Positions 47,947 to 56,669 of a stretch of DNA of 64,000 bases are shown here, piece after piece. A program made the position numbers and the translations under genes. This DNA comes from an uncultured Pelagibacteraceae bacterium. GTDB taxonomy: Bacteria > Pseudomonadota > Alphaproteobacteria > Pelagibacterales > Pelagibacteraceae. The stretch is taken from NCBI GenBank assembly GCA_902613755.1, contig CACMIH010000004.1, forward strand, positions 62,001 through 126,000, read 5' to 3'. The notes below the pieces were generated by a model. The model did not search any database. It saw nothing but the letters and a program-made list of their open reading frames with translations, and was not told the origin of the DNA. How positions within the stretch are numbered: position 1 is the first letter of the stretch; every line of letters begins with the position of its first letter.

Positions 47947-48819
47947 CTACTGTTGGATTTCAGGTTTTATATTTCCAAAAAATTTAAAAAACTCGCTGTC
48001 AGGAGATAAGATTAAAGAAGTTTCACCACCTATAAGAGCTTTTTCATATGCTTGCATAGCTCTGTAGAAAGCAAAAAATTCTGGATCTTGACCAAAGGCG
48101 TCAGCAAATATTTTATTTCTTTCTCCATCACCTTCCCCTTTCATAATCTCAGATTGTTTTTGAGCATCTGCTAAAATTACAGTAACTTCTTTGTCCGCAG
48201 TTGATGTAATCGTAACTGCCATCTCTGCTCCTTTTGCTCTAAATTCTTTTGCTTCTCTCTCCCTTTCAGTTTGCATTCTTCTATAAATTGCATCACTGTT
48301 AGCTTGAGGAAGGTCTGCTCTTTTAATTCTGACATCAACAATAGTAATTCCAAAGTTTTTTGCTTCGTTATTAACACCCTCTTTAATTAAAGCCATTTGC
48401 TTAGATCTATCTTTAGATAATAATGTTTGTAATTCTTCTTGACCTAGTACATTTCTAATTCTTGAATTTATAATTGTCGATAATCTTGATCTTGCAACTC
48501 TTTCATTCCCCACTGAAATATAAAACTTAAGTGGATCAACTATCTTAAATCTTGCAAATGCATCCACAATTAATCGTTTTTGATCTGATGCAATAACCTC
48601 TTCTGGTGGAGCATCTAAATTTAAAATTCTTTTATCTAAATAAACAACGTTTTGAATGAAAGGAATTTTAAAATTTAATCCTGGCTTCATTATAATTCTT
48701 TTTGGATCACCAAATTGAAGAATAATTGCTTGATTAACTTCTTTAACTATAATTATTGATAAAAAAGCTACAACTCCAATTGCAACTAATATTCCAACTA
48801 ATATTTTCCCAGCTTTCAT
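47947..48819 (-). CDS. hflC: FtsH modulator HflC
   Basis: A 290-residue SPFH/band-7 protein with one N-terminal membrane helix (about 7-27) followed by the KEVNQAIILQFGDPKRIIMKPGLNFKIPFIQNV domain opening and a long charged helical region with GEGDGERNKIFADAFGQDPEFFAFYRAMQAYEKAL. Together with HflK it encloses the FtsH protease in the membrane and controls its access to substrates. It starts 1 base after the hflK stop. Confidence 0.95.
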   Translation of the reverse strand: MKAGKILVGILVAIGVVAFLSIIIVKEVNQAIILQFGDPKRIIMKPGLNFKIPFIQNVVYLDKRILNLDAPPEEVIASDQKRLIVDAFARFKIVDPLKFYISVGNERVARSRLSTIINSRIRNVLGQEELQTLLSKDRSKQMALIKEGVNNEAKNFGITIVDVRIKRADLPQANSDAIYRRMQTEREREAKEFRAKGAEMAVTITSTADKEVTVILADAQKQSEIMKGEGDGERNKIFADAFGQDPEFFAFYRAMQAYEKALIGGETSLILSPDSEFFKFFGNIKPEIQQ

Positions 48820-48820
48820 T

Positions 48821-49921
48821 TTAATTCGTCGCTTTCTTTTTTAATTCAGGCAAAGGTAAGTATGGAACTACTCCTGAACCTGCATTCTTTTCAATAATTA
48901 CTTTATCAATATCTGCTAAAACTTTTTCCATAGTTTCTAAATACATTCTTTCTTGAGTAACTACTTTGGCATTTTTATACTCGTTGTAGATTGCTATGAA
49001 TCTACTTGCTTCACCCTCTGCTTTAGCAACAACCTCTTTCTTATATGCTTCTGCTGCTTGTAAAATTTTTTGCGCTTCCCCACGTGCTCTTGGAATTACA
49101 TCATTTGCATAAGCTTCAGCTTCGTTCTTAGATCTTTCCATATCTGCTCTTGCAGCCTGTACATCTCTAAATGCGTCAATTACTTGATCAGGTGGGTCAG
49201 CCTTTTGTGTTTGCACCTGTGTAATTTGAATTCCACTTTCATAGTCATCTAAAATACTTTGTATTATATTTTGTGTCTCAACCTCAATTTTAGATCTTCC
49301 CTCCGTCAAGATTGGTTGAATATCACTTTTAGCAATAACCTCTCTCATAGCAGTTTCAGCAGCTGCTTTAACTGTACCTTCTGGGTCTTGAATTTTGAAT
49401 AAAAAATTCCCGGCATCTTTAATTACCCAAAATACCGAAAAGTCTATGTTAACAATATTTTCATCACCAGTTAACATTAAGCTTTCTTGTGGAACATCAG
49501 CAACACCACCACCTGTAGAAAAACCACTGTCTCTCTCAGATCTAAATCCAATATCCATTCTATTAACTTTTGTGACTTTTGGTGTTTGCACAGTTTCAAC
49601 TGGAAAAGGAATATGATAATTCAAACCTGGTTGGGTTGTTTTTACAAATTTACCAAATCTTAATACTACACCTTGTTCATCTGGCAGTACTCTATAAAGT
49701 CCGCTAGCTAACCATACAAAAACTAAAACTAATAAAATTAGACTTATTGACTTTCCTCCTGAAGTTTTTCCACCAGGTAAAAATTTTTTAATTTTATCTT
49801 GAAGATCTCTAATTAATTCGTCGACATTTGGTGGTGTGGGACCTCTACCCGATCCATTACCACTACCACCTCCACCAGGAGGTGCTCCCCAAGGACTTTG
49901 ACCTTTAAAATTGTCTGACAT
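48821..49921 (-). CDS. hflK: FtsH modulator HflK
   Basis: A 366-residue SPFH protein. The Gly/Pro-rich N-terminus (SPWGAPPGGGGSGNGSGRG) is the normal HflK opening, then one membrane helix and the DEQGVVLRFGKFVKTTQPGLNYHIPFP band-7 domain. The frame stays open upstream to 50152, but that 77-residue extension is antisense to the mrp gene and has no family match, so the ATG at 49921 is used. It is divergent from mrp across a 49-base gap that must hold both promoters. Confidence 0.95.
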   Translation of the reverse strand: MSDNFKGQSPWGAPPGGGGSGNGSGRGPTPPNVDELIRDLQDKIKKFLPGGKTSGGKSISLILLVLVFVWLASGLYRVLPDEQGVVLRFGKFVKTTQPGLNYHIPFPVETVQTPKVTKVNRMDIGFRSERDSGFSTGGGVADVPQESLMLTGDENIVNIDFSVFWVIKDAGNFLFKIQDPEGTVKAAAETAMREVIAKSDIQPILTEGRSKIEVETQNIIQSILDDYESGIQITQVQTQKADPPDQVIDAFRDVQAARADMERSKNEAEAYANDVIPRARGEAQKILQAAEAYKKEVVAKAEGEASRFIAIYNEYKNAKVVTQERMYLETMEKVLADIDKVIIEKNAGSGVVPYLPLPELKKKATN

Positions 49922-49970
49922 GCCAAAGTATATAGTGTCTTTATTACAAAAAACAAGTAATGATACTTTT

Positions 49971-50795
49971 ATGACTGATAAAAAACCTGAACTTAGTGCC
50001 GCAATGAAAAGTAAGCTAGAGCCTAAAAAATTCACTAAAAACCCTATCCTTGGAACAAAGTTTACGATTGCAATCTCTAGTGCAAAAGGTGGTGTTGGAA
50101 AATCTACATTTGCAACGAATCTTGCTTTAGCTTTGAAAAAAGTTGGATGCAAAGTTGGTCTTTTAGATGCGGATATTTATGGTCCATCAATTCCTAAAAT
50201 GTTTGATATTAATGAAAAACCAAAAAGCGATGGTCAAAAATTAGATCCAATTTTAAAATATGATATTCAGTGTATGTCGATTGGTTTTTTAGCTGATCAA
50301 CAAACTCCAATGATATGGCGTGGTCCTATGGTAACAAGTGCAATTAAAACTTTTACTCAGAAAGTAAATTGGAAAGATCTAGATTTTATTATTGTTGATA
50401 TGCCTCCAGGAACTGGTGACACTCAACTTACATTTTCACAAGAAATAAAAATGGATGGGGCGATAATTGTGAGCACACCTCAAGAAGTTGCACTTTTAGA
50501 TGTTAAGAGAGGAATTAAAATGTTTGATAAACTTGGAGTTAAAATCTTAGGTTTAGTTGATAACATGAGTTTTTTCATAGGTGACGATGGAAAAAAATAT
50601 AAAATTTTTGGAGAAGGTGGGGTAAAGAAAACTGCCAAGGAATTTCAAAAAGAATTTTTAGGTGAAATTCCAATTAATACTGAAGTGGGAAAAACTGGAG
50701 ATGAAGGAAAGCCAATTGTGGAAGCTAATCCTGAGCATGAAATATCTAAGATATATTTAAATTTTGCCGAAAAAATTAAATCAACTTATCTTTAA
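49971..50795 (+). CDS. mrp: Mrp/NBP35-family P-loop ATPase (ApbC-like)
   Basis: A 274-residue ParA-like ATPase with the deviant Walker [10 protein letters not shown], the [15 protein letters not shown] signature, the [16 protein letters not shown] segment and [17 protein letters not shown], characteristic of Mrp. It is proposed to carry Fe-S clusters. Two features are unusual: the N-terminal DUF59 domain is absent, and the CPxC motif that usually follows NMS is replaced by [20 protein letters not shown], with no cysteine there. The ATG at 49971 is chosen over an upstream frame start at 49911, which would read into the hflK promoter region and start codon. Confidence 0.9.
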   Translation: MTDKKPELSAAMKSKLEPKKFTKNPILGTKFTIAISSAKGGVGKSTFATNLALALKKVGCKVGLLDADIYGPSIPKMFDINEKPKSDGQKLDPILKYDIQCMSIGFLADQQTPMIWRGPMVTSAIKTFTQKVNWKDLDFIIVDMPPGTGDTQLTFSQEIKMDGAIIVSTPQEVALLDVKRGIKMFDKLGVKILGLVDNMSFFIGDDGKKYKIFGEGGVKKTAKEFQKEFLGEIPINTEVGKTGDEGKPIVEANPEHEISKIYLNFAEKIKSTYL

Positions 50796-51723
50796 GATCA
50801 AAAGCTGTCATTAATTCATTCCATTCTCTTTTAGACAATCCAGAACTTTCAACATCTACATTTTCACCTTTGATAAGTTTTTGAATAATTAATTTCCCTT
50901 TTGCAGAAACCTCTGTGCCACCAACTCTATAATCCATAAAAGCATCATAGGTAATAGGTACCCATTTTTTTACAGTATCCAACATTATATCTGCATAAAC
51001 TCTAATTTCATATTGAGCATGACTATCAGCTCTTAATCTTAAAAAATTCATTAAGTTTAGTAAATCAGTTTTCCAATACCATTGAGTGTAAGTATTTAAT
51101 GTCAAATTCATTCTAGCAAGTTCTCTTGCTAAACCTTTTTTATTTCCATCAATAGTTGATCCATCAAACCTTTCATTAAGCATAGTCTCATAATTATCAT
51201 AAGTTCTCTCTGCATCACTTTTTAAAAGCTCTAAAACTTCTTCTGCCTGTTTTCCTTCCAAAACATCTCCTCTGCCTTGTCTGTTACTTGTTGATTGGGC
51301 AGCTAAATTTTCTTGTGATGGTAAATAAAATTCTTTATCAAGTATTGAATATCTTGCGGAGTATTCATTCACGTTTGCTGTTCTATGTCTAATCCATTGT
51401 CTTGCAATAAATATTGGAAGCTTAACATGATATTTAATTTCACACATTTCAAATGGTGTACTGTGCCAGTGTCTCATCAAATACTTAATCAAACCTTTGT
51501 CAGTTGAAACTTGTTTTGTTCCTTTTCCATATGACACTCTAGCTGATTGAACTATGGATGAATCATCACCCATATAATCAACTACTCTAACAAAACCATG
51601 GTCCAAAGCTGGTAATGCTTCATATAGGACTTTCTCAAGCTCAGGTGCAGTAACCCTTTTAGTTTGATAACTTTGAGATTGTTGATTTTTTATTTCTTCT
51701 TCTTGTTCTTTAGTTAATTTCAT
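50776..51723 (-). CDS. thyX: Flavin-dependent thymidylate synthase
   Basis: A 315-residue ThyX, which makes dTMP using FAD, NADPH and methylenetetrahydrofolate. The signature RHRx7S is present as [11 protein letters not shown]. The motif [30 protein letters not shown] and the C-terminal [17 protein letters not shown] support it. The frame extends upstream for 41 codons, but that part is antisense to ssrA, so the ATG at 51723 is the start. The gene end overlaps the mrp end by 20 bases (convergent). Confidence 0.97.
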   Translation of the reverse strand: MKLTKEQEEEIKNQQSQSYQTKRVTAPELEKVLYEALPALDHGFVRVVDYMGDDSSIVQSARVSYGKGTKQVSTDKGLIKYLMRHWHSTPFEMCEIKYHVKLPIFIARQWIRHRTANVNEYSARYSILDKEFYLPSQENLAAQSTSNRQGRGDVLEGKQAEEVLELLKSDAERTYDNYETMLNERFDGSTIDGNKKGLARELARMNLTLNTYTQWYWKTDLLNLMNFLRLRADSHAQYEIRVYADIMLDTVKKWVPITYDAFMDYRVGGTEVSAKGKLIIQKLIKGENVDVESSGLSKREWNELMTAFDLKDKLI

Positions 51724-51731
51724 GATTGTTA

Positions 51732-51759
51732 TTGAATCTATTTCAATTACTTTTATATT
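51732..51759 (+). promoter_or_regulatory. Candidate promoter for ssrA
   Basis: TTGAAT (51732-51737) and TATATT (51754-51759) are 16 bases apart and would start transcription near 51766, exactly at the first hairpin of the tmRNA (GTTGG/CCAAC, 51766-51779). It lies within the short region between the thyX start and ssrA. The match is good for such AT-rich DNA. Confidence 0.45.
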
Positions 51760-51765
51760 AATAAT

Positions 51766-52030
51766 GTTGGATTTCCAACTACGACGATAAACGAATTTCG
51801 TAATAACCATTGCGGACGTGGGGGCAGTACCCACCACCTCCACCATTACAACTTATGGGGGTGAACTAGAGTCGACGGATGACTAAAAGCTATTCTTTCG
51901 TTCGGGATTGTTCCACCGTAACGGGCTAATTTATAATTGCTAACGAAAGTTACGCACTTGCTGCATAATTAACTTAGTTAATTAAGCAAACGGGGTCTGG
52001 GGCACCTGGCAACAGAACGCCCCTACTAAT
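51766..52030 (+). ncRNA. ssrA: Transfer-messenger RNA, circularly permuted two-piece form
   Basis: The gene order is inverted, as in alphaproteobacteria. First comes the acceptor piece, with T-stem GTGGG (51818-51822) / CCCAC (51830-51834), acceptor strand CACCTCC (51835-51841), discriminator A and CCA ending at 51845. After an 11-base spacer (51846-51856) comes the coding piece, which begins GGGGGTGAACTAGAGTCGAC. GGGGGTG (51857-51863) pairs with CACCTCC and contains the G3-U70 wobble needed for alanine charging. The tag frame 51939-51968 reads ANESYALAA then TAA, followed by a TAATTAAC/GTTAATTA hairpin and a pseudoknot-like segment ending in CGCCCC. The tmRNA rescues stalled ribosomes. The 5' and 3' ends of the mature pieces are estimates. 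Confidence 0.95.
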
Positions 52031-52043
52031 TAATATCCAATAA

Positions 52044-52895
52044 TTAAAAAATTAAAATTTTATTATTATAAGCAGCCTTCCATATTACTAATCTATGAAT
52101 AATTGCTCTCAAAAAAAAGATTGGGATGATAATTAAATCTCTTAAACTCTTAATTCTATAATAGAAAAATAAAAGAAATGGGAAAAAGATTACAATTAAA
52201 GAATTTATTTCTAATATTCCAAAATTGAGTATCTGTTTATATTTATGTTCTTTAACCAACATAACTTTATCCCCTCCCCTAAAAGCATTGCAAATTAATG
52301 CTTTAATGCTCCATTTTACTAATTGATGAAAAACAAGCATCTCAGGGTTGAATTTAATTGTATATTTTTTTTTAACTCTTAATGCTAGGTCTACATCTTC
52401 ATATGCTATTCTATAATTTTCATTAAACATACCTATCTCTATGAGAGTTGATCTTTTGTATGCAATGTTACAAGTTTGATATTGTCCACCTAGAAAATTT
52501 TCTACAAAATGTTCAGATGCTCCAAAATTTTGATTTTCAGCAATAGTTTTACCTTCTATACCCTCAACATTGTCGTTAGAAAAAATAGTTATACCTTCTT
52601 CGATCCAATTTTTTGTAACTATACAATCTGAGTCTGTAAAAAAAATGAGTTTTCCTTTAGAATTTCTAATTCCAAAATTTCTTACATTTGCTATACCCTT
52701 ATTTTCCTTATACAAAAAATATTTTATTTTATCAGAATTGAATGATTTAACTATTTCAGATGTATTATCTGATGAATTATGGTCTACCAAAATAATTTCA
52801 ATATTTTTATAATTTTGGTTTAAAACAGATTTTAAGCATTTACTTAAATACTTTGAATGATTTTTTGTTATTATAATTATTGATACTAATTCCAA
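52044..52895 (-). CDS. Family 2 glycosyltransferase
   Basis: A 283-residue GT-A-fold enzyme. The opening VSIIIITKNHSKYLSKCLKSVLNQNYKNIEIILVDHNSSDNTSEIV is typical of GT2, with the metal-binding D-x-D in FFTDSDCIVTKNW. The C-terminus has a hydrophobic stretch (about 220-260) that may anchor it to the membrane. It follows a SPASM-type radical SAM gene with a 7-base gap. The pair likely makes or modifies a surface glycan or glycopeptide; sugar donor unknown. Confidence 0.9.
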   Translation of the reverse strand: MELVSIIIITKNHSKYLSKCLKSVLNQNYKNIEIILVDHNSSDNTSEIVKSFNSDKIKYFLYKENKGIANVRNFGIRNSKGKLIFFTDSDCIVTKNWIEEGITIFSNDNVEGIEGKTIAENQNFGASEHFVENFLGGQYQTCNIAYKRSTLIEIGMFNENYRIAYEDVDLALRVKKKYTIKFNPEMLVFHQLVKWSIKALICNAFRGGDKVMLVKEHKYKQILNFGILEINSLIVIFFPFLLFFYYRIKSLRDLIIIPIFFLRAIIHRLVIWKAAYNNKILIF

Positions 52896-52902
52896 ATCTC
52901 TA

Positions 52903-53970
52903 TTAAATAAATTGTTTAATATAATTGATTGGGCTTACATCAACGCTTGCATTTTGAAAACATGCGTGCGTGCAGGTACAATTATGTTTTTGTTTTTTAT
53001 TTAAAATTTTTCGAATATCGTAATCATGATCTCTCAAATTACCAACTGGATCTTTAAGTTCACATACCCTAACCTCTCCATCTGCATCTATTACGCAAAT
53101 ATTATTTCCTGCACTACATGAAAACTTGGTAAAATTTTTTTCATTATTTTTAACATAGCCATCTGACGAAAGTGCTTTTTTATTCATAGCATGTACATTT
53201 TCCATTTTTCTATTAATTAAAAATTGCTTAAAATCTAATGGTTTAGTTTTTATATATTTTTTATACATATTGTATAAATTATCCCATTCTAAAGGGGTAG
53301 GTGATTTTAATTCAGGATTTGCAGGATCACCTCTCAAAGGAGAAAAACCAATTTTTTCAAAACCGAACTCATCTACAATATATTTAAATAATTTGTCTGA
53401 CTCCTCAATATTATCATTGCTTAATACAGTATAAAATTTTGTCGAAAGATTTTTATATTTTTTCTCCATGTCCACTAATATTTTTTGAGTTTCCATTGCT
53501 TTATCAAAAGCACCTTTTTTTTTTGATATCTCATCGTGTTTTTCATAAAGGGCATCTATTGAAACACCAATATTTATCTCTAACAATGGCAATTCCTCAA
53601 GCATTCTTTTTGTGTCGCTAATAATTTTCTTTGTTGCATACCCATTAGTTGGCAAATGTAACCTTCTTACATTATTGTTTTTATAAAACATTTGCATAAT
53701 TTCAAAAAAATTTTTTCTTAAATATGGCTCACCACCAGTTAATAATAACAATCTTATTTCTTTAAAATTTGATGAAATTTTTTCTAACTCTTCAAATGTA
53801 AGATCATTTTTAGTATCGTTTAGTTTTTCATAATAAAAACAAGTCTCACATGCAAAATTACATAATGATGTTATAAACAAAATCACTTCATTTGGAGGTG
53901 TTGTATCAAACCTATACTTATAATTATAAGCATCTTTAGTTATTTCTAAAAATCTTCTAAGAGGTCTCAT
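52903..53970 (-). CDS. Radical SAM protein with SPASM-like C-terminus
   Basis: A 355-residue radical SAM enzyme. The [4Fe-4S] ligands are C37-x3-C41-x2-C44 (SLCNFACETCFYYE), followed by LLLLTGGEPYLRKNFF. The C-terminal region has further cysteines in FSCSAGNNICVIDADGEVRVCELK and HNCTCTHACFQN, matching an auxiliary-cluster SPASM/Twitch-like domain. Such proteins modify peptides, sugars or lipids (AlbA, AnSME, PqqE-like, or MoaA-like for the core). Its partner gene is a GT2 enzyme. No obvious small precursor-peptide gene is visible next to it. Confidence 0.88.
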   Translation of the reverse strand: MRPLRRFLEITKDAYNYKYRFDTTPPNEVILFITSLCNFACETCFYYEKLNDTKNDLTFEELEKISSNFKEIRLLLLTGGEPYLRKNFFEIMQMFYKNNNVRRLHLPTNGYATKKIISDTKRMLEELPLLEINIGVSIDALYEKHDEISKKKGAFDKAMETQKILVDMEKKYKNLSTKFYTVLSNDNIEESDKLFKYIVDEFGFEKIGFSPLRGDPANPELKSPTPLEWDNLYNMYKKYIKTKPLDFKQFLINRKMENVHAMNKKALSSDGYVKNNEKNFTKFSCSAGNNICVIDADGEVRVCELKDPVGNLRDHDYDIRKILNKKQKHNCTCTHACFQNASVDVSPINYIKQFI

Positions 53971-54005
53971 AAATATATTTTATCATTTAAAGTAATCATT
54001 TACAA

Positions 54006-56669
54006 TTATTTAGCTCGTATTATTTCAGCCTGAGCGGCAGCCAATCTAGCAACAGGAACTCTAAAAGGTGAACATGAAACATAATGTAATCCAGCTTTAG
54101 AGCAAAAAAATATACTTTGTGGGTCTCCACCGTGCTCTCCGCAGATTCCTAATTTAAGATTTTTGTTTTGTTTTCGTCCTTGTTGCACTGCTATTTCTAC
54201 TAAATCTGAAACACCTTCATCTATTGAAACAAAAGGATCAATAGAAAATATTTTATTCTCTAAATAATCGTTTAAAAATTTTCCACTGTCATCCCTGCTA
54301 ATTCCAAAAGTAGTTTGAGTTAAATCATTTGTTCCAAAACTAAAAAATTCAGCATGTTTAGCAATATCCTTAGCTTTTATCGCGGCTCTCGGTAGTTCAA
54401 TCATCGTACCTACTAAAAATTCTATTTTCAATTTATGTTCTTCTTGAACTGTACTTGCAGTTCTAATTACTAAGTCTTTCATTATTTTTATTTCAGCCTC
54501 AGTAGAAACTAAAGGTATCATTATTTCGGGAAAAGCAGATTTAATTTTACTTTTTTTGAGGTGTGCTAGTGCTTCAAATATTGCTTTACATTGCATCTCA
54601 TAAATTTCAGGATAAGATATTCCCAAACGGCAGCCTCTATGACCTAGCATGGGATTTTGCTCATGAAGCTCCTCAATTCTTGACTCAACTTCTTCAACGG
54701 GAAGATTAACTATATTGGAAACCTCATTTATTTCCTTTTCTGTACGAGGTAGAAATTCATGTAATGGTGGGTCCAATAATCTTACTGTGACTGGTAATCC
54801 ACTCATAATTTTAAAAATATCAATAAAATCTTTTCTTTGATACGGTAACAGTTTTTCTAATGCTACTGCTCTATCCTCTTTTGTTTTTGATAATATCATT
54901 TCTCTTACAGACAAAATTCTTTCTTCATCAAAAAACATATGTTCGGTTCTGCATAGTCCAATACCTTCTGCACCAAAATCTTTTGCTGTTTTAGTATCTT
55001 TTGGGGTCTCGGAATTAGTCCTCACTTTTAATTTCCTAAAATTGTCAGCCCAAGACATTACCTTTGAGAAATCACCAGATATTTCCGGTTTTACAGTTGA
55101 TACACTTCCAGCAATAATTCTTCCAGTTGAACCATCAATAGTAATTATCTCACCTTCTTTAATCTCCATTGAAGAAGTTTTAAAAGATTTATTTTCATAG
55201 TTTATGTCAATTTCACTCGATCCTGACACACATGGTCTTCCCATGCCTCTAGCTACAACTGCTGCATGACTTGTCATTCCCCCTCTAGCTGTCAATATTC
55301 CTTTAGCAGCATGCATTCCTTGTATATCTTCTGGAGAGGTTTCTACCCTTACCAAAATTGTATCTTGCATCATTGCAGTTAATCTTTCTGCTTCCTCAGA
55401 TGTAAATACTACTTTACCACTAGCAGCACCCGGTGATGCTGGCAACCCATTTGCTATTACTTTAATTGAACTTTTTTCATCTAACGTAGGATGCAATAGT
55501 GTATCTAGAGATTTTGGATCAATTCTTAATACAGCCTCTTTTTTAGAAATTAATTTTTCATTAACCATGTCAACTGCTATCTTGACTGCTGATTTCGCTG
55601 TTCTTTTTCCTGATCTTGTTTGAAGCATCCATAGTTTATTGCTTTCGACTGTAAATTCTACATCTTGCATATCTTTATAATGTTTCTCTAACTTTTTTAA
55701 AATTTTTTGAAGTTCTTTAAAAACTTTTGGCATAGCTTCTTCCATTGATAATTCTTTTACTTTGGCATCTTGCCTAGCTTTTTTAGTAATATATTGAGGA
55801 GTCCTTGTACCCGCCACAACATCTTCACCTTGCGCATTAATTAAATACTCGCCATATATTTCTTTTGATCCATCTGATGGATTTCTTGTAAACACAACTC
55901 CTGTTGCACAATCATCACCCATATTTCCAAAAACCATTGATTGAACATTTACAGCAGTTCCCCACTCAGCTGGGATTTGATTTAATTTTCTATAAACTTT
56001 TGCTCTATTGCTTTCCCACGATAAAAATACTGCACTTATTGCTCCTAGCAATTGCTCATAAACATCTTGAGGAAAATCTTTTTTTGCCTTTTCACTTACT
56101 GTTCTTTTAAAGTCTTCAATTAATCCATCCCAATCACTTTCATCTAAATCTGTATCTAACAAAACACCTTTCGTAAGTTTATAATTTTCAATTAATTCCT
56201 CGAAATGATAACCTTCTACACCCATTACCACATTACTATACATTTGAATGAATCTTCTATAACTGTCTTTAGCAAATCTTCCATTAGAAGTTTTAATTGC
56301 TAAAGCTTTAACTGTTTTATCGTTCAGACCCAGATTTAGAATAGTATCCATCATACCTGGCATTGATACTCTTGCACCAGAACGTACAGACAACAAAAGT
56401 GGATTCTTTAAGTCTCCAAATTTTTTAGAAACATCCTTTTCAATTAATTTTAATTCTTTTTTAATTTGAGAAATTAAATTTTTATTTAATTTTTTTTTAT
56501 CTTTATAAAAAATTTCACAAACTTTTGTAGATATTGTAAAACCAGGAGGCACTGGAAGACCCATTCTTCCCATTTCAGAAAGATTAGCACCTTTTCCTCC
56601 TAAAAAGTTTTTAGGATTTTTAATTTTTTTACTATCCTTAGAATTAAAGTTTAATATAAGTTTTTTCAT
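54006..56669 (-). CDS. ppdK: Pyruvate, phosphate dikinase
   Basis: An 887-residue protein of standard length, which interconverts pyruvate and phosphoenolpyruvate with ATP and phosphate. The ATP-grasp domain opens LGGKGANLSEMGRMGLPVPPGFTIS. The phosphohistidine domain has LTARGGMTSHAAVVARGMGRPCVSG, and the C-terminal PEP domain has ELPRAAI, FFSFGTNDLTQTTFG and the catalytic cysteine in LGICGEHGGDP. Its ATG overlaps the glyS stop (TAATG), linking central carbon metabolism with glycyl-tRNA synthesis genes. Confidence 0.97.
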   Translation of the reverse strand: MKKLILNFNSKDSKKIKNPKNFLGGKGANLSEMGRMGLPVPPGFTISTKVCEIFYKDKKKLNKNLISQIKKELKLIEKDVSKKFGDLKNPLLLSVRSGARVSMPGMMDTILNLGLNDKTVKALAIKTSNGRFAKDSYRRFIQMYSNVVMGVEGYHFEELIENYKLTKGVLLDTDLDESDWDGLIEDFKRTVSEKAKKDFPQDVYEQLLGAISAVFLSWESNRAKVYRKLNQIPAEWGTAVNVQSMVFGNMGDDCATGVVFTRNPSDGSKEIYGEYLINAQGEDVVAGTRTPQYITKKARQDAKVKELSMEEAMPKVFKELQKILKKLEKHYKDMQDVEFTVESNKLWMLQTRSGKRTAKSAVKIAVDMVNEKLISKKEAVLRIDPKSLDTLLHPTLDEKSSIKVIANGLPASPGAASGKVVFTSEEAERLTAMMQDTILVRVETSPEDIQGMHAAKGILTARGGMTSHAAVVARGMGRPCVSGSSEIDINYENKSFKTSSMEIKEGEIITIDGSTGRIIAGSVSTVKPEISGDFSKVMSWADNFRKLKVRTNSETPKDTKTAKDFGAEGIGLCRTEHMFFDEERILSVREMILSKTKEDRAVALEKLLPYQRKDFIDIFKIMSGLPVTVRLLDPPLHEFLPRTEKEINEVSNIVNLPVEEVESRIEELHEQNPMLGHRGCRLGISYPEIYEMQCKAIFEALAHLKKSKIKSAFPEIMIPLVSTEAEIKIMKDLVIRTASTVQEEHKLKIEFLVGTMIELPRAAIKAKDIAKHAEFFSFGTNDLTQTTFGISRDDSGKFLNDYLENKIFSIDPFVSIDEGVSDLVEIAVQQGRKQNKNLKLGICGEHGGDPQSIFFCSKAGLHYVSCSPFRVPVARLAAAQAEIIRAK

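Noticed and set aside
49922..50152. 77-codon N-terminal extension of HflK
   Set aside because: It is antisense to the mrp gene, and the standard Gly-rich HflK start begins at 49921.
51724..51846. N-terminal 41-codon extension of ThyX
   Set aside because: It is antisense to the tmRNA acceptor piece and its sequence has no ThyX match; the ATG at 51723 is the true start.
52031..53970. Integrated mobile island at ssrA
   Set aside because: No integrase, transposase or flanking direct repeat is visible; only the gene types look accessory.
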